Shown here one piece after another: positions 20,265 through 28,506 of a DNA stretch of 64,000 nucleotides. The notes below the pieces were generated by a model. The model ran no database searches and was not told the DNA's origin. It was given only the letters and a program-made list of their open reading frames with translations. The stretch is from Pseudomonas deceptionensis (GTDB lineage: Bacteria; Pseudomonadota; Gammaproteobacteria; Pseudomonadales; Pseudomonadaceae): contig NZ_FNUD01000002.1 in assembly GCF_900106095.1 (NCBI RefSeq), forward strand, positions 434,001 to 498,000, in the 5' to 3' direction. Each line of letters opens with the position of its first letter. The stretch's first letter is position 1. The translations under genes and the position numbers were made by a program.

Positions 20265-21112
20265 GGTGCGTGTTCCTCCAACAACTGACGAATGGCTGGA
20301 ATCAAATCACTGGCCGCCAGCCCACGGCCCAATTGTCCTTGTTGTTCACCGGCGCGGGCATGCAGCCACACCGCCAGGCACGCCGCCTCGAAGGCGCTCA
20401 TGCCCTGTGCCAGCAACGCGCCGATCACGCCTGCCAGCACATCACCCAGACCGGCCGTAGCCATGGCCGGATGGCCTTGATTGCAAATGGCCAATTGGCC
20501 ACTCAGCCCTGCAACCAGAGTACCTGCTCCTTTTAAGACGCAGACAACTGAGTATTTTTTAACCAGAGCCCGGACCGCTGCCGGGCGATCGGCCTGAACT
20601 TGCTCGGTGCTGATGCCCAATAACCGCGCTGCTTCGCCCGGATGCGGGGTAATCACGGAGCCCGGCGCCAGCTCAACGCCAGCGTTGGACAACAGATTCA
20701 ACGCATCGGCATCCCACACCTGCGGCATTTTTGCCTGCGCAGCGGCCGACAACAGACTACGCCCCCAAGGCGCCTGCCCCAAACCCGGCCCCACTACGAG
20801 CACCGTGGCTTGTGCCAAAACCCCCATCAACTGGTTGGCCGACAGCACGCCCAGGGCCATCACCTCGGGCACCCGCACCAACGCGGCGGCCACGTGCTCG
20901 GGGCGAGTGGCCAGCGACACCAGCCCTGCGCCACAGCGCAGGGCTGCATGGGCACTCAAGGTGATTGAACCGCCAAACCCGCGGTCGCCGCCCACCAGCA
21001 ACACGTGCCCGAACTGGCCTTTATGGGCGCTCGGGTTACGCCCAGGCAGGTGCGGCAGGTTATCTGCGAGAAGGGGTTTAGGTTCAGCAAACAGGTGTTT
21101 GGTCTGCGGCAT
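20252..21112 (-). CDS. nnrD: ADP-dependent NAD(P)H-hydrate dehydratase
   Basis: Ribokinase-like repair enzyme that dehydrates damaged NADHX and NADPHX using ADP. The 286-residue product corresponds to the C-terminal half of YjeF only (FGHVLLVGGDRGFGGS, VVGPGLG, WDADALNLL, TPHPGEAARLL and NQGHPAMATAGLGDVLAG, the nucleotide-binding loop). The epimerase half (NnrE) is absent here and must be encoded elsewhere or not at all. The gene diverges from queG with about 60 bases between starts and leads the minus-strand chain running to hflC. Confidence 0.94.
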   Translation of the reverse strand: MPQTKHLFAEPKPLLADNLPHLPGRNPSAHKGQFGHVLLVGGDRGFGGSITLSAHAALRCGAGLVSLATRPEHVAAALVRVPEVMALGVLSANQLMGVLAQATVLVVGPGLGQAPWGRSLLSAAAQAKMPQVWDADALNLLSNAGVELAPGSVITPHPGEAARLLGISTEQVQADRPAAVRALVKKYSVVCVLKGAGTLVAGLSGQLAICNQGHPAMATAGLGDVLAGVIGALLAQGMSAFEAACLAVWLHARAGEQQGQLGRGLAASDLIPAIRQLLEEHAPCTK

Positions 21113-21174
21113 GCGTGTCGTGCTCCGATGTCTGGCAGAATTATACGCATCTCAGCTCCGGTTTCTCTTGCCTC

Positions 21175-22278
21175 ATGCCTGCTATTACTGCCGACCTCCC
21201 CGCTCTCGCTCAGTCCATCAAGGAATGGGGCCGCGAGTTGGGCTTTCAACAAGTTGCCATTGCCGGCCTCGACCTGGGAGAACACGAGCACCATCTGCAG
21301 CGCTGGCTTGATGCCGGCTACCACGGCGACATGGAGTACATGGGCGCTCACGGCAGCAAACGCTCACACCCTGAGGAGCTGGTGCCCGGCACATTGCGCG
21401 TGGTTTCCCTGCGCATGGACTACCTGCCCGGCGACACCCACATGGCGCAATTGCTGGCCCAGCCCGAAAAAGCCTATATCTCGCGTTACGCCCTGGGCCG
21501 CGATTATCACAAGCTGATCCGCAAGCGCGTACAGCAACTGGCCGACCGCATCCAGGCCGATATCGGCCCGTTTGGCTTTCGCGCCTTTGTAGACAGCGCA
21601 CCGGTGCTGGAAAAAGCCATCGCCCAACAGGCTGGCCTGGGCTGGATAGGTAAAAACACCCTGGTGCTCAATCGCAAGGCGGGCAGCTATTTCTTCTTGA
21701 GCGAGTTATTTGTCGATATCCCGCTGCCGGTCGACCCTCCCCACGAGACCGAGCACTGCGGGCGCTGCACCGCGTGCCTGGACATTTGCCCCACCAATGC
21801 CTTTGTCGGGCCCTATGTGCTGGATGCGCGGCGCTGTATTTCGTACCTGACCATCGAATTGAAAACCGCGATTCCCGAAGAGCTGCGCTCAATGATCGGC
21901 AATCGGGTGTTCGGCTGTGATGATTGCCAGATCGTCTGCCCCTGGAACCGCTTCGCCCGCACCACCACCGAAGGCGACTTCAAGCCACGGCACAACCTGG
22001 ACAACGCCGGGCTGGCCGAGCTGTTCATGTGGGATGAAGACAAGTTTTTGAGCAGCACCGAGGGCTCCCCACTGCGCCGGGCGGGATACGAGCGCTGGTT
22101 GCGCAATCTGGCCGTGGGCCTGGGCAATGCGCCGTCAACGATACCGGTGCTCGAAGCCTTGAAGGCGCGGCGCGAATACCCGTCCGAGCTGGTGCAGGAA
22201 CATGTGGAGTGGGCGCTTGAGCAGCATGCAAACCGCCTGCCCTCACCCCAACCTTCTCCCGGAGGGAGTGGGAGCTGA
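21175..22278 (+). CDS. queG: Epoxyqueuosine reductase
   Basis: Cobalamin-dependent iron-sulfur enzyme for the last step of queuosine synthesis in tRNA. Starting at ATG 21175 (MPAITADLP), the product has 367 residues. Visible features are FRAFVDSAPVLEKAIAQQ (with the proposed catalytic Asp), AGLGWIGKNTL, and two 4Fe-4S cysteine clusters (CGRCTACLDICP and CDDCQIVCP). A HEAT-like C-terminal region follows. The last dozen residues (PSPQPSPGGSGS) are encoded by a copy of an intergenic repeat, so they are probably a recent non-essential extension. A longer start at 21115 would run back across the promoter space shared with nnrD and is unlikely. Confidence 0.95.
   Translation: MPAITADLPALAQSIKEWGRELGFQQVAIAGLDLGEHEHHLQRWLDAGYHGDMEYMGAHGSKRSHPEELVPGTLRVVSLRMDYLPGDTHMAQLLAQPEKAYISRYALGRDYHKLIRKRVQQLADRIQADIGPFGFRAFVDSAPVLEKAIAQQAGLGWIGKNTLVLNRKAGSYFFLSELFVDIPLPVDPPHETEHCGRCTACLDICPTNAFVGPYVLDARRCISYLTIELKTAIPEELRSMIGNRVFGCDDCQIVCPWNRFARTTTEGDFKPRHNLDNAGLAELFMWDEDKFLSSTEGSPLRRAGYERWLRNLAVGLGNAPSTIPVLEALKARREYPSELVQEHVEWALEQHANRLPSPQPSPGGSGS
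22240..22274 (+). repeat. Intergenic-type repeat captured as the end of queG
   Basis: The 21 bases from 22240 match the left arm of the inverted repeat at 43536 at 20 of 21 positions, and continue with GGAGGGAGTGGG. Here they form in-frame codons just before the queG stop. Elsewhere in the window the same sequence type is non-coding. Confidence 0.7.
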
Positions 22279-22311
22279 TTGTCGGTGTGCTTGAAGCCGA
22301 GTGCGGTCAGC

Positions 22312-22340
22312 CCCCTAACCCTCTGGGAGAGGGTTAGGGG
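22312..22340. terminator. Hairpin terminator between queG and the TRIC-type gene
   Basis: A perfect 13-base-pair stem (CCCCTAACCCTCT at 22312-22324 with 22328-22340) and a three-base loop lie between two convergent genes. Only a short CTTT follows on the plus strand. Its sequence (ACCCTCT...AGAGGGT) belongs to the same repeat group as the element at 43.5 kb. Confidence 0.6.
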
Positions 22341-22351
22341 CTTTGAAGCCT

Positions 22352-22963
22352 TCAGTGTTCGTCGTTATATACGAACTTGGGCATTTCCCAGTTAAACCGG
22401 ATCGCCAGCAACCGCAGCAGCAACCCGCCGAACAAGGTGACGAAAATCGCCTGTTCGTTGGGCATTTCCAGATACGTGCACAGCAAAAAGCACCACGCAG
22501 CCGCGAACGATACGCTGGCGTACAGCTCGCGGCGGAAGATCAGCGGAATGTCGTTGCAGAAGATATCGCGCAGGATGCCGCCAAATACACCGGTAATCAC
22601 CCCGCTCACCGAAGCCACCAGCATGCCCTGGCCCATCTCCAGCGCGGTCATGCAGCCAATCAGGGTAAACGCCACCAGCCCCAGTGCATCGAGCACCAAA
22701 AACAGCGAGCGCAAATGGCGCATCAACGGCGCGATAAAGATCGTCACCAGGGCAGCAAAAGTGGTCAACACCAGGTATTCAGGGTGCTTGACCCACGTCA
22801 GCGGGTAATGCCCCAGCAACACATCGCGCACTGAACCGCCGCCCAGCGCAGTGACACAGGCAATCAGCACCACCCCAAACCAGTCCATGCCTCGACGCCC
22901 GGCAGACAGCGCGCCAGTCATGGCTTCGGCAGTAATGGCAACTAAATAGAGCATCAGCAACAT
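22352..22963 (-). CDS. TRIC-family (UPF0126/YadS-like) integral membrane protein
   Basis: Predicted trimeric intracellular-type cation channel of 203 residues with about seven membrane helices. Two internally repeated halves each carry the family signature: GGGSVRDVLLG (about 42-52) and FGGILRDIFCNDIP (about 127-140). Bacterial TRIC homologues conduct monovalent cations in structural studies; the physiological role is not established, and glycine uptake has been suggested for some relatives. ATG 22963 is the only reasonable start. It converges on queG and is followed at its 5' side by a repeat-bearing spacer and orn. Confidence 0.88.
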   Translation of the reverse strand: MLLMLYLVAITAEAMTGALSAGRRGMDWFGVVLIACVTALGGGSVRDVLLGHYPLTWVKHPEYLVLTTFAALVTIFIAPLMRHLRSLFLVLDALGLVAFTLIGCMTALEMGQGMLVASVSGVITGVFGGILRDIFCNDIPLIFRRELYASVSFAAAWCFLLCTYLEMPNEQAIFVTLFGGLLLRLLAIRFNWEMPKFVYNDEH

Positions 22964-23043
22964 GGCAGCGATCCTTGCAAGAAGGCGCGCAGTCTACTCA
23001 GTTGGCGCGAGCACCAAAAGGGGGCGCTCGAGTCACTCCTTTT

Positions 23044-23125
23044 GTAGCCGCTGCCGAAGGCTGCGATAAGGACCTTCAACAGCAGGGCCGCTCCGCGCCC
23101 CATTGCAGCCTGCGGCAGCGGCTAC
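23044..23125. repeat. REP-like inverted repeat, family GTAGCCGCTGCC
   Basis: Outer arms GTAGCCGCTGCCGAAGGCTGC (from 23044) and its near-complement ending GGCAGCGGCTAC at 23125 enclose about 40 bases that can also fold. It lies in the 172-base spacer between orn and the TRIC-type gene. Two other close copies are at 24829-24925 and 44880-44974. Confidence 0.8.
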
Positions 23126-23135
23126 AGAGCTCTGA

Positions 23136-23678
23136 TCAGAACTTGATGAAGTGCTTGCGGTAGTGCTGCAACTCGGCAATCGACTCGCGAATGTCGTCCA
23201 GCGCCAGGTGCGTACCTTTCTTCACCAGGCTGTCGCGCACTTCAGGGGCCCAGCGAGCTACCAGCTCCTTGAGCGTCGAGACGTCCAGGTTGCGGTAGTG
23301 GAAGTAGCTTTCGAGGGTTTTCATGTGGGTGTAAAGGAAGCGTCGGTCCTGGCAGATGCTGTTTCCGCAGATCGGCGACTTGCCTTTGGGTACCCACTGC
23401 TCAAGGAACGCAATGGTCTGCGCCTCGGCCTCGGCCATGGTGGTCGTGCTGTCCTTGACCCGCTGGGTCAGGCCGCTGCCGCCGTGGGTACGGGTATTCC
23501 ACTCATCCATGCGGGCCAGCACTGCATCGCTATGATGGATGGCAATGACCGGGCCTTCAGCCAGGGTGTTGAGGTTGCTGTCGGTGACGATGGTCGCCAT
23601 TTCGATAATGACGTCGTTATCAGGATCCAGACCGGTCATTTCCAGGTCGATCCAGATCAGGTTCTGCGCGTTGTTCAT
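23136..23678 (-). CDS. orn: Oligoribonuclease
   Basis: DEDDh-type 3'-5' exonuclease that degrades very short RNAs, including pGpG from c-di-GMP turnover, and is essential in many gammaproteobacteria. The 180-residue product shows the Exo motifs: D11-L-E13 in [10 protein letters not shown], a central Asp in SICQDRRFL, and H157-LAL-D-D162 near the C terminus. It is divergent from rsgA (106 bases apart), the usual arrangement in Pseudomonas. The repeat at 23044-23125 begins just after its stop. Confidence 0.97.
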   Translation of the reverse strand: MNNAQNLIWIDLEMTGLDPDNDVIIEMATIVTDSNLNTLAEGPVIAIHHSDAVLARMDEWNTRTHGGSGLTQRVKDSTTTMAEAEAQTIAFLEQWVPKGKSPICGNSICQDRRFLYTHMKTLESYFHYRNLDVSTLKELVARWAPEVRDSLVKKGTHLALDDIRESIAELQHYRKHFIKF

Positions 23679-23783
23679 AAAGGGCTCCTGGGCTTAGTCG
23701 CGCAGTTTAGCTTAGGCATACGGCCCACGTGCTAAACTCGCCAGCGTTTAACCCCCTTATCGTTTTATCAACACGGAACACCC

Positions 23784-24815
23784 ATGGCCAAACGCCAGCT
23801 CAATCGTCGTCAGAATTGGCGCATCGAAAAGATCCAGGGCGAGCGCGCTGCCCGCGCCGCCAAACGTGAATCCAGTGCCGTCGAAGCGCTTGAAGGCGGC
23901 GATTTAGGCCCCGAGCAACTCGGCCTGGTGATCGCGCACTTTGGTGTGCAGGTCGAAGTCGAAGCCCAGGAAGGTGAGCTCAAAGGCCAGATGTTCCGCT
24001 GCCACCTGCGCGCAAACCTGCCCGCACTGGTGACCGGCGACACGGTCGTATGGCGCGCCGGCAACCAGGGTATCGGCGTTATCGTCGCCCAGTTGCCGCG
24101 TAAAACCGAATTGTGCCGCCCGGACAGCCGTGGTCAGCTCAAGCCGGTTGCCGCCAACGTCGACATGATCGTGATTGTGTTCGCGCCCATGCCCGAGCCT
24201 CACGCCAACCTGATCGACCGTTATCTGGTAGCCGCCGAGCACGCCGGGATTCGCCCGCTGCTGCTGCTCAACAAGGCTGACCTGATCGACGATCAAAACT
24301 CACCGGCGCTCAATGCGTTGCTGGGGGTTTATCGCCAGTTGGGCTACCCGGTACTCGAAGTGTCGGCCCACCACGGCGATGGAATGCAACAGTTGCAAGC
24401 GCAACTGGACGGCCATATCAGCGTGTTTGTGGGGCAGTCGGGCGTGGGCAAATCGTCCCTGGTCAACAGCTTGCTGCCAGAGGTCAACCTGCGGGTCGGG
24501 CCGTTGTCCGAGGTTTCGGGCCAGGGCACGCACACCACCACCACCGCGCGGTTGTTCCACTTCCCGGGCGGCGGCGAATTGATCGACTCCCCGGGTATCC
24601 GCGAGTTCGGCCTGGGCCACGTGAGCCGTGCCGATGTAGAGGCGGGCTTTATCGAGTTCAACGACTTGATCGGCACCTGCCGCTTCCGCGACTGCAAGCA
24701 CGACCGCGAGCCGGGCTGTGCATTGCTGATGGCCCTGGAAGATGGCCGCGTGCAGCAACAGCGCATGAACAGCTATCGCTCGATCATTGCCAGCTTGCCT
24801 GAGTCGAGCTACTAA
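23784..24815 (+). CDS. rsgA: Ribosome small subunit biogenesis GTPase RsgA
   Basis: Circularly permuted GTPase that checks late maturation of the 30S subunit. The 343-residue product has a basic N-terminal tail ([17 protein letters not shown]), an OB-fold domain (about 40-115), and the G domain with motifs in permuted order: NKAD, then SA, then the P-loop GQSGVGKSS, a threonine-rich switch ([10 protein letters not shown]) and DSPGIREF. The C-terminal zinc site is [14 protein letters not shown]. Start ATG 23784 follows GGAA. No neighbouring gene on the same strand follows. Confidence 0.97.
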   Translation: MAKRQLNRRQNWRIEKIQGERAARAAKRESSAVEALEGGDLGPEQLGLVIAHFGVQVEVEAQEGELKGQMFRCHLRANLPALVTGDTVVWRAGNQGIGVIVAQLPRKTELCRPDSRGQLKPVAANVDMIVIVFAPMPEPHANLIDRYLVAAEHAGIRPLLLLNKADLIDDQNSPALNALLGVYRQLGYPVLEVSAHHGDGMQQLQAQLDGHISVFVGQSGVGKSSLVNSLLPEVNLRVGPLSEVSGQGTHTTTTARLFHFPGGGELIDSPGIREFGLGHVSRADVEAGFIEFNDLIGTCRFRDCKHDREPGCALLMALEDGRVQQQRMNSYRSIIASLPESSY

Positions 24816-24828
24816 ACCGCAAAACGAT

Positions 24829-24925
24829 GTAGCCGCTGGCGCTGGCTGCGATCGAGCCCGAAGGGGTCGCGCTTATCAAGAGCGAAGGCCCTTCGGGCCT
24901 TATCGCAGCCTGCGCCAGCGGCTAC
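24829..24925. repeat. REP-like inverted repeat between rsgA and motB
   Basis: Outer arms begin GTAGCCGCTGGCGCTGGCTGCGATCG and end GCCAGCGGCTAC, with an inner hairpin AAGGCCC-TTC-GGGCCTT (24885-24901). It fills nearly all of the 114-base gap between two convergent stop codons. There it may serve as a structured 3' end for both transcripts, although no long T tract is present. Confidence 0.8.
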
Positions 24926-24929
24926 AAAG

Positions 24930-25910
24930 CTACGGTGCCTTGTCGTCAAACAAGTTCAGCTTCTGGCGTTCTTCATGCATCGGCATCGGCTGTTTATCGG
25001 CTGGCAGCTTGATCGGATCGACTGGCTCTTTGGGCAGTTGCTCTGCCTTGACCGGCTCCCCGCCCTGCTCGCCTTCGATCGCTTGCTGGGCCTTTTTGGT
25101 CAGTACCACGATGTCGATGCGACGGTTGACCGGGTTGTAAGGGTTGGCCTTGTCGAACAACACCGATGAGGCATACCCCACCACCCGCGCCACCTGATTT
25201 TCCGGATAACTGCCCGCCACCAGCGCACGTCGAGCCGCATTGGCACGGTTTGCCGACAACTCCCAGTTGCCATAGTCGCCGCCTCCTGCATAGGGCATGG
25301 CATCCGTGTGGCCGCTGATGCTGACTTTATTCGGCACGGCTTTGATGGTGTCCGCCATGGCCAGCAAAATATCTTCGAAGTAAGGCTTGAGCCGCGCACT
25401 GCCAACATCAAACATCGGGCGATTTTCGGCGTCCATGATCTGGATCCGCAACCCGTCGGGGGTGATCTCAAACAACAGCTGGTCTTTGAATTTGCGCAAT
25501 TGCGGGTTTTCTTCGACCTTGTTCTGCAACTCCTGAAGCAGCAATTCGAGGCGCTCTTTCTCGACTTGCTCGGCCATGTTTTCAACCTGCTCCGCATCGA
25601 CCTTGACCTTGTCCGGTTGAGGCTGCAGTTTTTCTTCGGGGTTGAGGGTGTTGTCCGGCGCCAACGCGGGCGTGCCGCCCAGGTCGATGATGTAGGGCGT
25701 GCCGCTTTCGGTAAAACCGATCGGGTCTTTGAAGTAACCGCCAATGGCGATTTTTTGCTCTGGCGTGGCGGCCGTCATCAGCCACATCACCAGGAAGAAC
25801 GCCATCATCGCCGTGGCGAAGTCAGCAAAGGCAATTTTCCAGGCACCACCGTGGTGGCCTGCGGCGTAGCGCTTGACGCGCTTGATGATTATTGGCTGGT
25901 TGTTTTCCAT
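24930..25910 (-). CDS. motB: Flagellar motor stator protein MotB
   Basis: Peptidoglycan-anchoring half of the proton-driven MotAB stator. The 326-residue product has a short cytoplasmic N terminus, one membrane helix containing the proton-carrying D30 (FADFATAMMAFFLVMWLM), a plug/linker region and an OmpA-like peptidoglycan-binding domain (ISGHTDAMPY, NWELSANRANAARRAL, NPVNRRIDIVV). The C terminus is a charged Pro/Lys/Glu-rich tail. It follows motA after three bases and shares its sigma-28 promoter. Confidence 0.97.
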   Translation of the reverse strand: MENNQPIIIKRVKRYAAGHHGGAWKIAFADFATAMMAFFLVMWLMTAATPEQKIAIGGYFKDPIGFTESGTPYIIDLGGTPALAPDNTLNPEEKLQPQPDKVKVDAEQVENMAEQVEKERLELLLQELQNKVEENPQLRKFKDQLLFEITPDGLRIQIMDAENRPMFDVGSARLKPYFEDILLAMADTIKAVPNKVSISGHTDAMPYAGGGDYGNWELSANRANAARRALVAGSYPENQVARVVGYASSVLFDKANPYNPVNRRIDIVVLTKKAQQAIEGEQGGEPVKAEQLPKEPVDPIKLPADKQPMPMHEERQKLNLFDDKAP

Positions 25911-25913
25911 AAA

Positions 25914-26765
25914 TCAGCGACCGCGAACCACTTGTTCCAGCTCGGAAAAACTTGGCCGATGCTTGGGGTACAAGACTTTGCGACCAAACTCGACCGCCAG
26001 CGACGGCGGCATCCCTGAAGCCGAGGCCACCAACGAGGCCTTGATTGATTCGTACACATTGATCTCTTCCTTGGCATCGTGGGCCAGGGACGTCGCCAAC
26101 GGGCCGAAGAAACCATAGGCCGCCAAAATACCGAAGAAGGTGCCCACCAATGCGGCGCCGACGTGCATGCCGATGGCCGCCTGATCGCCTTCACCCAGCG
26201 AGGCCATGGTCACCACAATACCCAGTACCGCCGCCACAATACCGAAGCCGGGCATGCCGTCGGCAATACCGTTCACGGCGTGGGAGGGATGCTCCAGCTC
26301 TTCCTTGAGGCTGAGCAGCTCCATGTCGAACAGCCCTTCAAGCTCGTGGGGGGCCATGTTGCCCGACGACATGATGCGCAGGTAATCGCAGATAAACGCC
26401 GTCATGCGCTCATCTTTAAGGACGGTCGGGTACTTGGCGAAGATCGGACTCGCGGCCGCATCTTCAATATCGCCTTCGATGGCCATCATGCCTTCGCGGC
26501 GACTTTTATTGAGAATCTCGTAAACCAGGCCCAGCACTTCCAGGTAGAAAGCGTGGGAGAACCGCGAGCCGAACATGCCGAGTGATTTTTTGATCACGTG
26601 CATGGTCATGTAACCGGGGTTGGCCTGCAGGAACGCGCCAAAGGCCGCACCGCCGATGATCAAAACCTCGAACGGCTGAATCAGCGCCCCGATTTTTCCG
26701 TGTGAAAGCACGTACCCGCCGAGCACGCTCGCGAACACGACGATGATGCCGATAATTTTAGCCAT
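25914..26765 (-). CDS. motA: Flagellar motor stator protein MotA
   Basis: Membrane half of the flagellar stator; it pushes on FliG as protons pass. The 283-residue product has four membrane helices (two near the N terminus, two at about 165-225) and a large cytoplasmic loop (ILNKSRREGMMAIEGDIEDAAASPIF) holding the charged residues that meet the rotor. The conserved helix segment (DGMPGFGIVAAVLGIVVTMASLG) includes the functional proline region. Its ATG is about 65 bases downstream of a strong sigma-28 promoter match. Confidence 0.97.
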   Translation of the reverse strand: MAKIIGIIVVFASVLGGYVLSHGKIGALIQPFEVLIIGGAAFGAFLQANPGYMTMHVIKKSLGMFGSRFSHAFYLEVLGLVYEILNKSRREGMMAIEGDIEDAAASPIFAKYPTVLKDERMTAFICDYLRIMSSGNMAPHELEGLFDMELLSLKEELEHPSHAVNGIADGMPGFGIVAAVLGIVVTMASLGEGDQAAIGMHVGAALVGTFFGILAAYGFFGPLATSLAHDAKEEINVYESIKASLVASASGMPPSLAVEFGRKVLYPKHRPSFSELEQVVRGR

Positions 26766-26831
26766 AGATAAAAGGTACTTATTGAGTCGGGTTCAGGGTC
26801 AATTCCAGCGGCGCTAAAACTCTTCTTCTCC

Positions 26832-26858
26832 TTATCGGCGAATCTGCGCCAGACTATA
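26832..26858 (-). promoter_or_regulatory. Sigma-28 (FliA) promoter of motAB
   Basis: On the minus strand TATAGTCT is followed by exactly 11 bases and GCCGATAA. The -10 element is identical to the flagellar consensus GCCGATAA, and the -35 element matches TAAAGTTT at 6 of 8. Minus 10 is at 26832-26839, minus 35 at 26851-26858. It predicts motAB as a late flagellar operon. Confidence 0.88.
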
Positions 26859-26929
26859 GCCGGTAAAGCCGAAAAGCCATTCGACCCATTACGGGCGTGT
26901 AAACAATCGATGATGACCGCGTTCCCATC

Positions 26930-28468
26930 ATGACCAACGAAGCCAGCGCACCGACATCAACGCCCACCACCCTGGATGCCTGGGTCAAACTCCTGGACGC
27001 TGTGGATCTGCCGATCCCGCAACAAAGCCACGCGCGGGTAAGCAAAACGATCAGCGACAGTCGCCGCTCATTGCGCGAGATTGCCGAGGTCATGCAGGAC
27101 AGCCCGGCGCTGGCGCTGCGGCTGATTCGCGAAGCCAACCAGCAAGTCCAGAGCAGCTTGAGCGAGCCTGCCGAAAGCCTTGAGCTGGCCATTAACCGCC
27201 TGGGCCTTGCCCGCACGCAAGGGTTGCTCGAACGCGTACCCGCCCTGGCGATGGAAGACATCCCGCTGGCATACCGGCAAATTCAGCTCATCAGCCAGCA
27301 CGCGGCCCAACAAGCCATTGGCCTGTTCGGCAACCGCCTGGCGCGGCTCTGGCAAGAAATTTACTGGAGCAGCTTGCTGTTCCTTTCGCCCCTCTGGGCT
27401 CTGGCCCTCACCCATCCGCAACTGCTTGAAGCGTGGGAACGCCGCGTCGTTGTACAGGGCGAGTGCGCCAACAAGGTCGAGCTCGCGCTGTTCGGTGTGC
27501 CGCTGTTCGATATCTGTCGCACCCTGGCCGAACTGTGGCGCCTGCCTGCGTGGGTGATGCAGGGTTACACGGTGCTCACTGACGAACGCCGCACCCTGGT
27601 CAGGGTGTTGCACATCGCCCGTGACACCGATCATCCGCTGCGCCAGCAACAGCTTCTTGACGCTGACCCGGCACTGCGCCGCTGGCTCAATCAACCGGCC
27701 AACAGCGTGTTGCTGGCCAACGGCCTGGCGCTGTCGGCCCAGCAGGCCTGGGACACACCCCACAATCTGCGCTGGCAGTACATCACCAGCCTGTACCTGC
27801 AATTGCCGCTGGATGAAGTGCAGCAGCAGGTGCACCAACAGGCCGTGAGCAGCGGGCGCTACCATTCGATGCCGGACCTCTGGCACCCGGCCGAGTCGTT
27901 GATCTGGCCGTGGGACATGCGCCGCACCCACAGCAGTTCGCTGGTCGCACCACCGCCCTCGGCACAGGCGCTGGCACTGTGGCGCAAACACTGCGGGCAA
28001 CTGCTGGCGCAACCGAGTGCGTTCACCAACCCGATGCACCTGACCACCTGCGCCCGCGAGGCATTGCTGGCGTGCGGCATGCGCCGGGTGATGCTGCTGA
28101 TGGCCGATAAAACCTCGACCACCCTGAGCGTGAACCAGATAGCAGGGCTGGCGAAGACCGCCTTCGACCTGAGCGTCGACGTCGCCGAAAGCACCGCGTT
28201 GCAACGCCTGATGACGCAACCGGCACAAGTGCGCCTGACACCCGAAAACAACACCGTCATATCCGCAGTTTTGCCCCACAGCCTGCGCAGCCTGTTCCCT
28301 GGCGAGCATCTGCTGCTACGCTCGCTGAGCAACAATGGCCGCGTGGTCATGCTGATACTGGCGGACCAGGGCGGCGGGCCATTTTCGGAAACCAGCGTGC
28401 AGGCATTCGGCAAAACTGCGCAATGCATCGAGAAAGCCCTCAATAGCTTTAGTACTCGCGGGCGCTAA
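26930..28468 (+). CDS. HDOD domain signalling protein
   Basis: Predicted cytoplasmic regulator of 512 residues. Residues about 20-230 fit an HDOD domain (an HD-like helical fold without phosphohydrolase residues): EVMQDSPALALRLIREANQ and ELAINRLGLARTQGLLE are typical of its first helices. The C-terminal 130 residues (from about ALLACGMRRVMLLMADK) have the hydrophobic pattern of a GAF-like sensor domain, which is less certain. It is divergent from motAB and may therefore affect motility or c-di-GMP signalling, as HDOD proteins do elsewhere; that is inference from position. No clear ribosome site precedes ATG 26930. Confidence 0.75.
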   Translation: MTNEASAPTSTPTTLDAWVKLLDAVDLPIPQQSHARVSKTISDSRRSLREIAEVMQDSPALALRLIREANQQVQSSLSEPAESLELAINRLGLARTQGLLERVPALAMEDIPLAYRQIQLISQHAAQQAIGLFGNRLARLWQEIYWSSLLFLSPLWALALTHPQLLEAWERRVVVQGECANKVELALFGVPLFDICRTLAELWRLPAWVMQGYTVLTDERRTLVRVLHIARDTDHPLRQQQLLDADPALRRWLNQPANSVLLANGLALSAQQAWDTPHNLRWQYITSLYLQLPLDEVQQQVHQQAVSSGRYHSMPDLWHPAESLIWPWDMRRTHSSSLVAPPPSAQALALWRKHCGQLLAQPSAFTNPMHLTTCAREALLACGMRRVMLLMADKTSTTLSVNQIAGLAKTAFDLSVDVAESTALQRLMTQPAQVRLTPENNTVISAVLPHSLRSLFPGEHLLLRSLSNNGRVVMLILADQGGGPFSETSVQAFGKTAQCIEKALNSFSTRGR

Positions 28469-28506
28469 TCGCTACAATTCCCCCCTTTTTGCTCTGGAGG
28501 CTTCAC

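Noticed and set aside
24885..24901. Dedicated rsgA terminator
   Set aside because: The AAGGCCC/GGGCCTT hairpin is the inner stem of a REP-like element and has no T tract. I annotate only the repeat.
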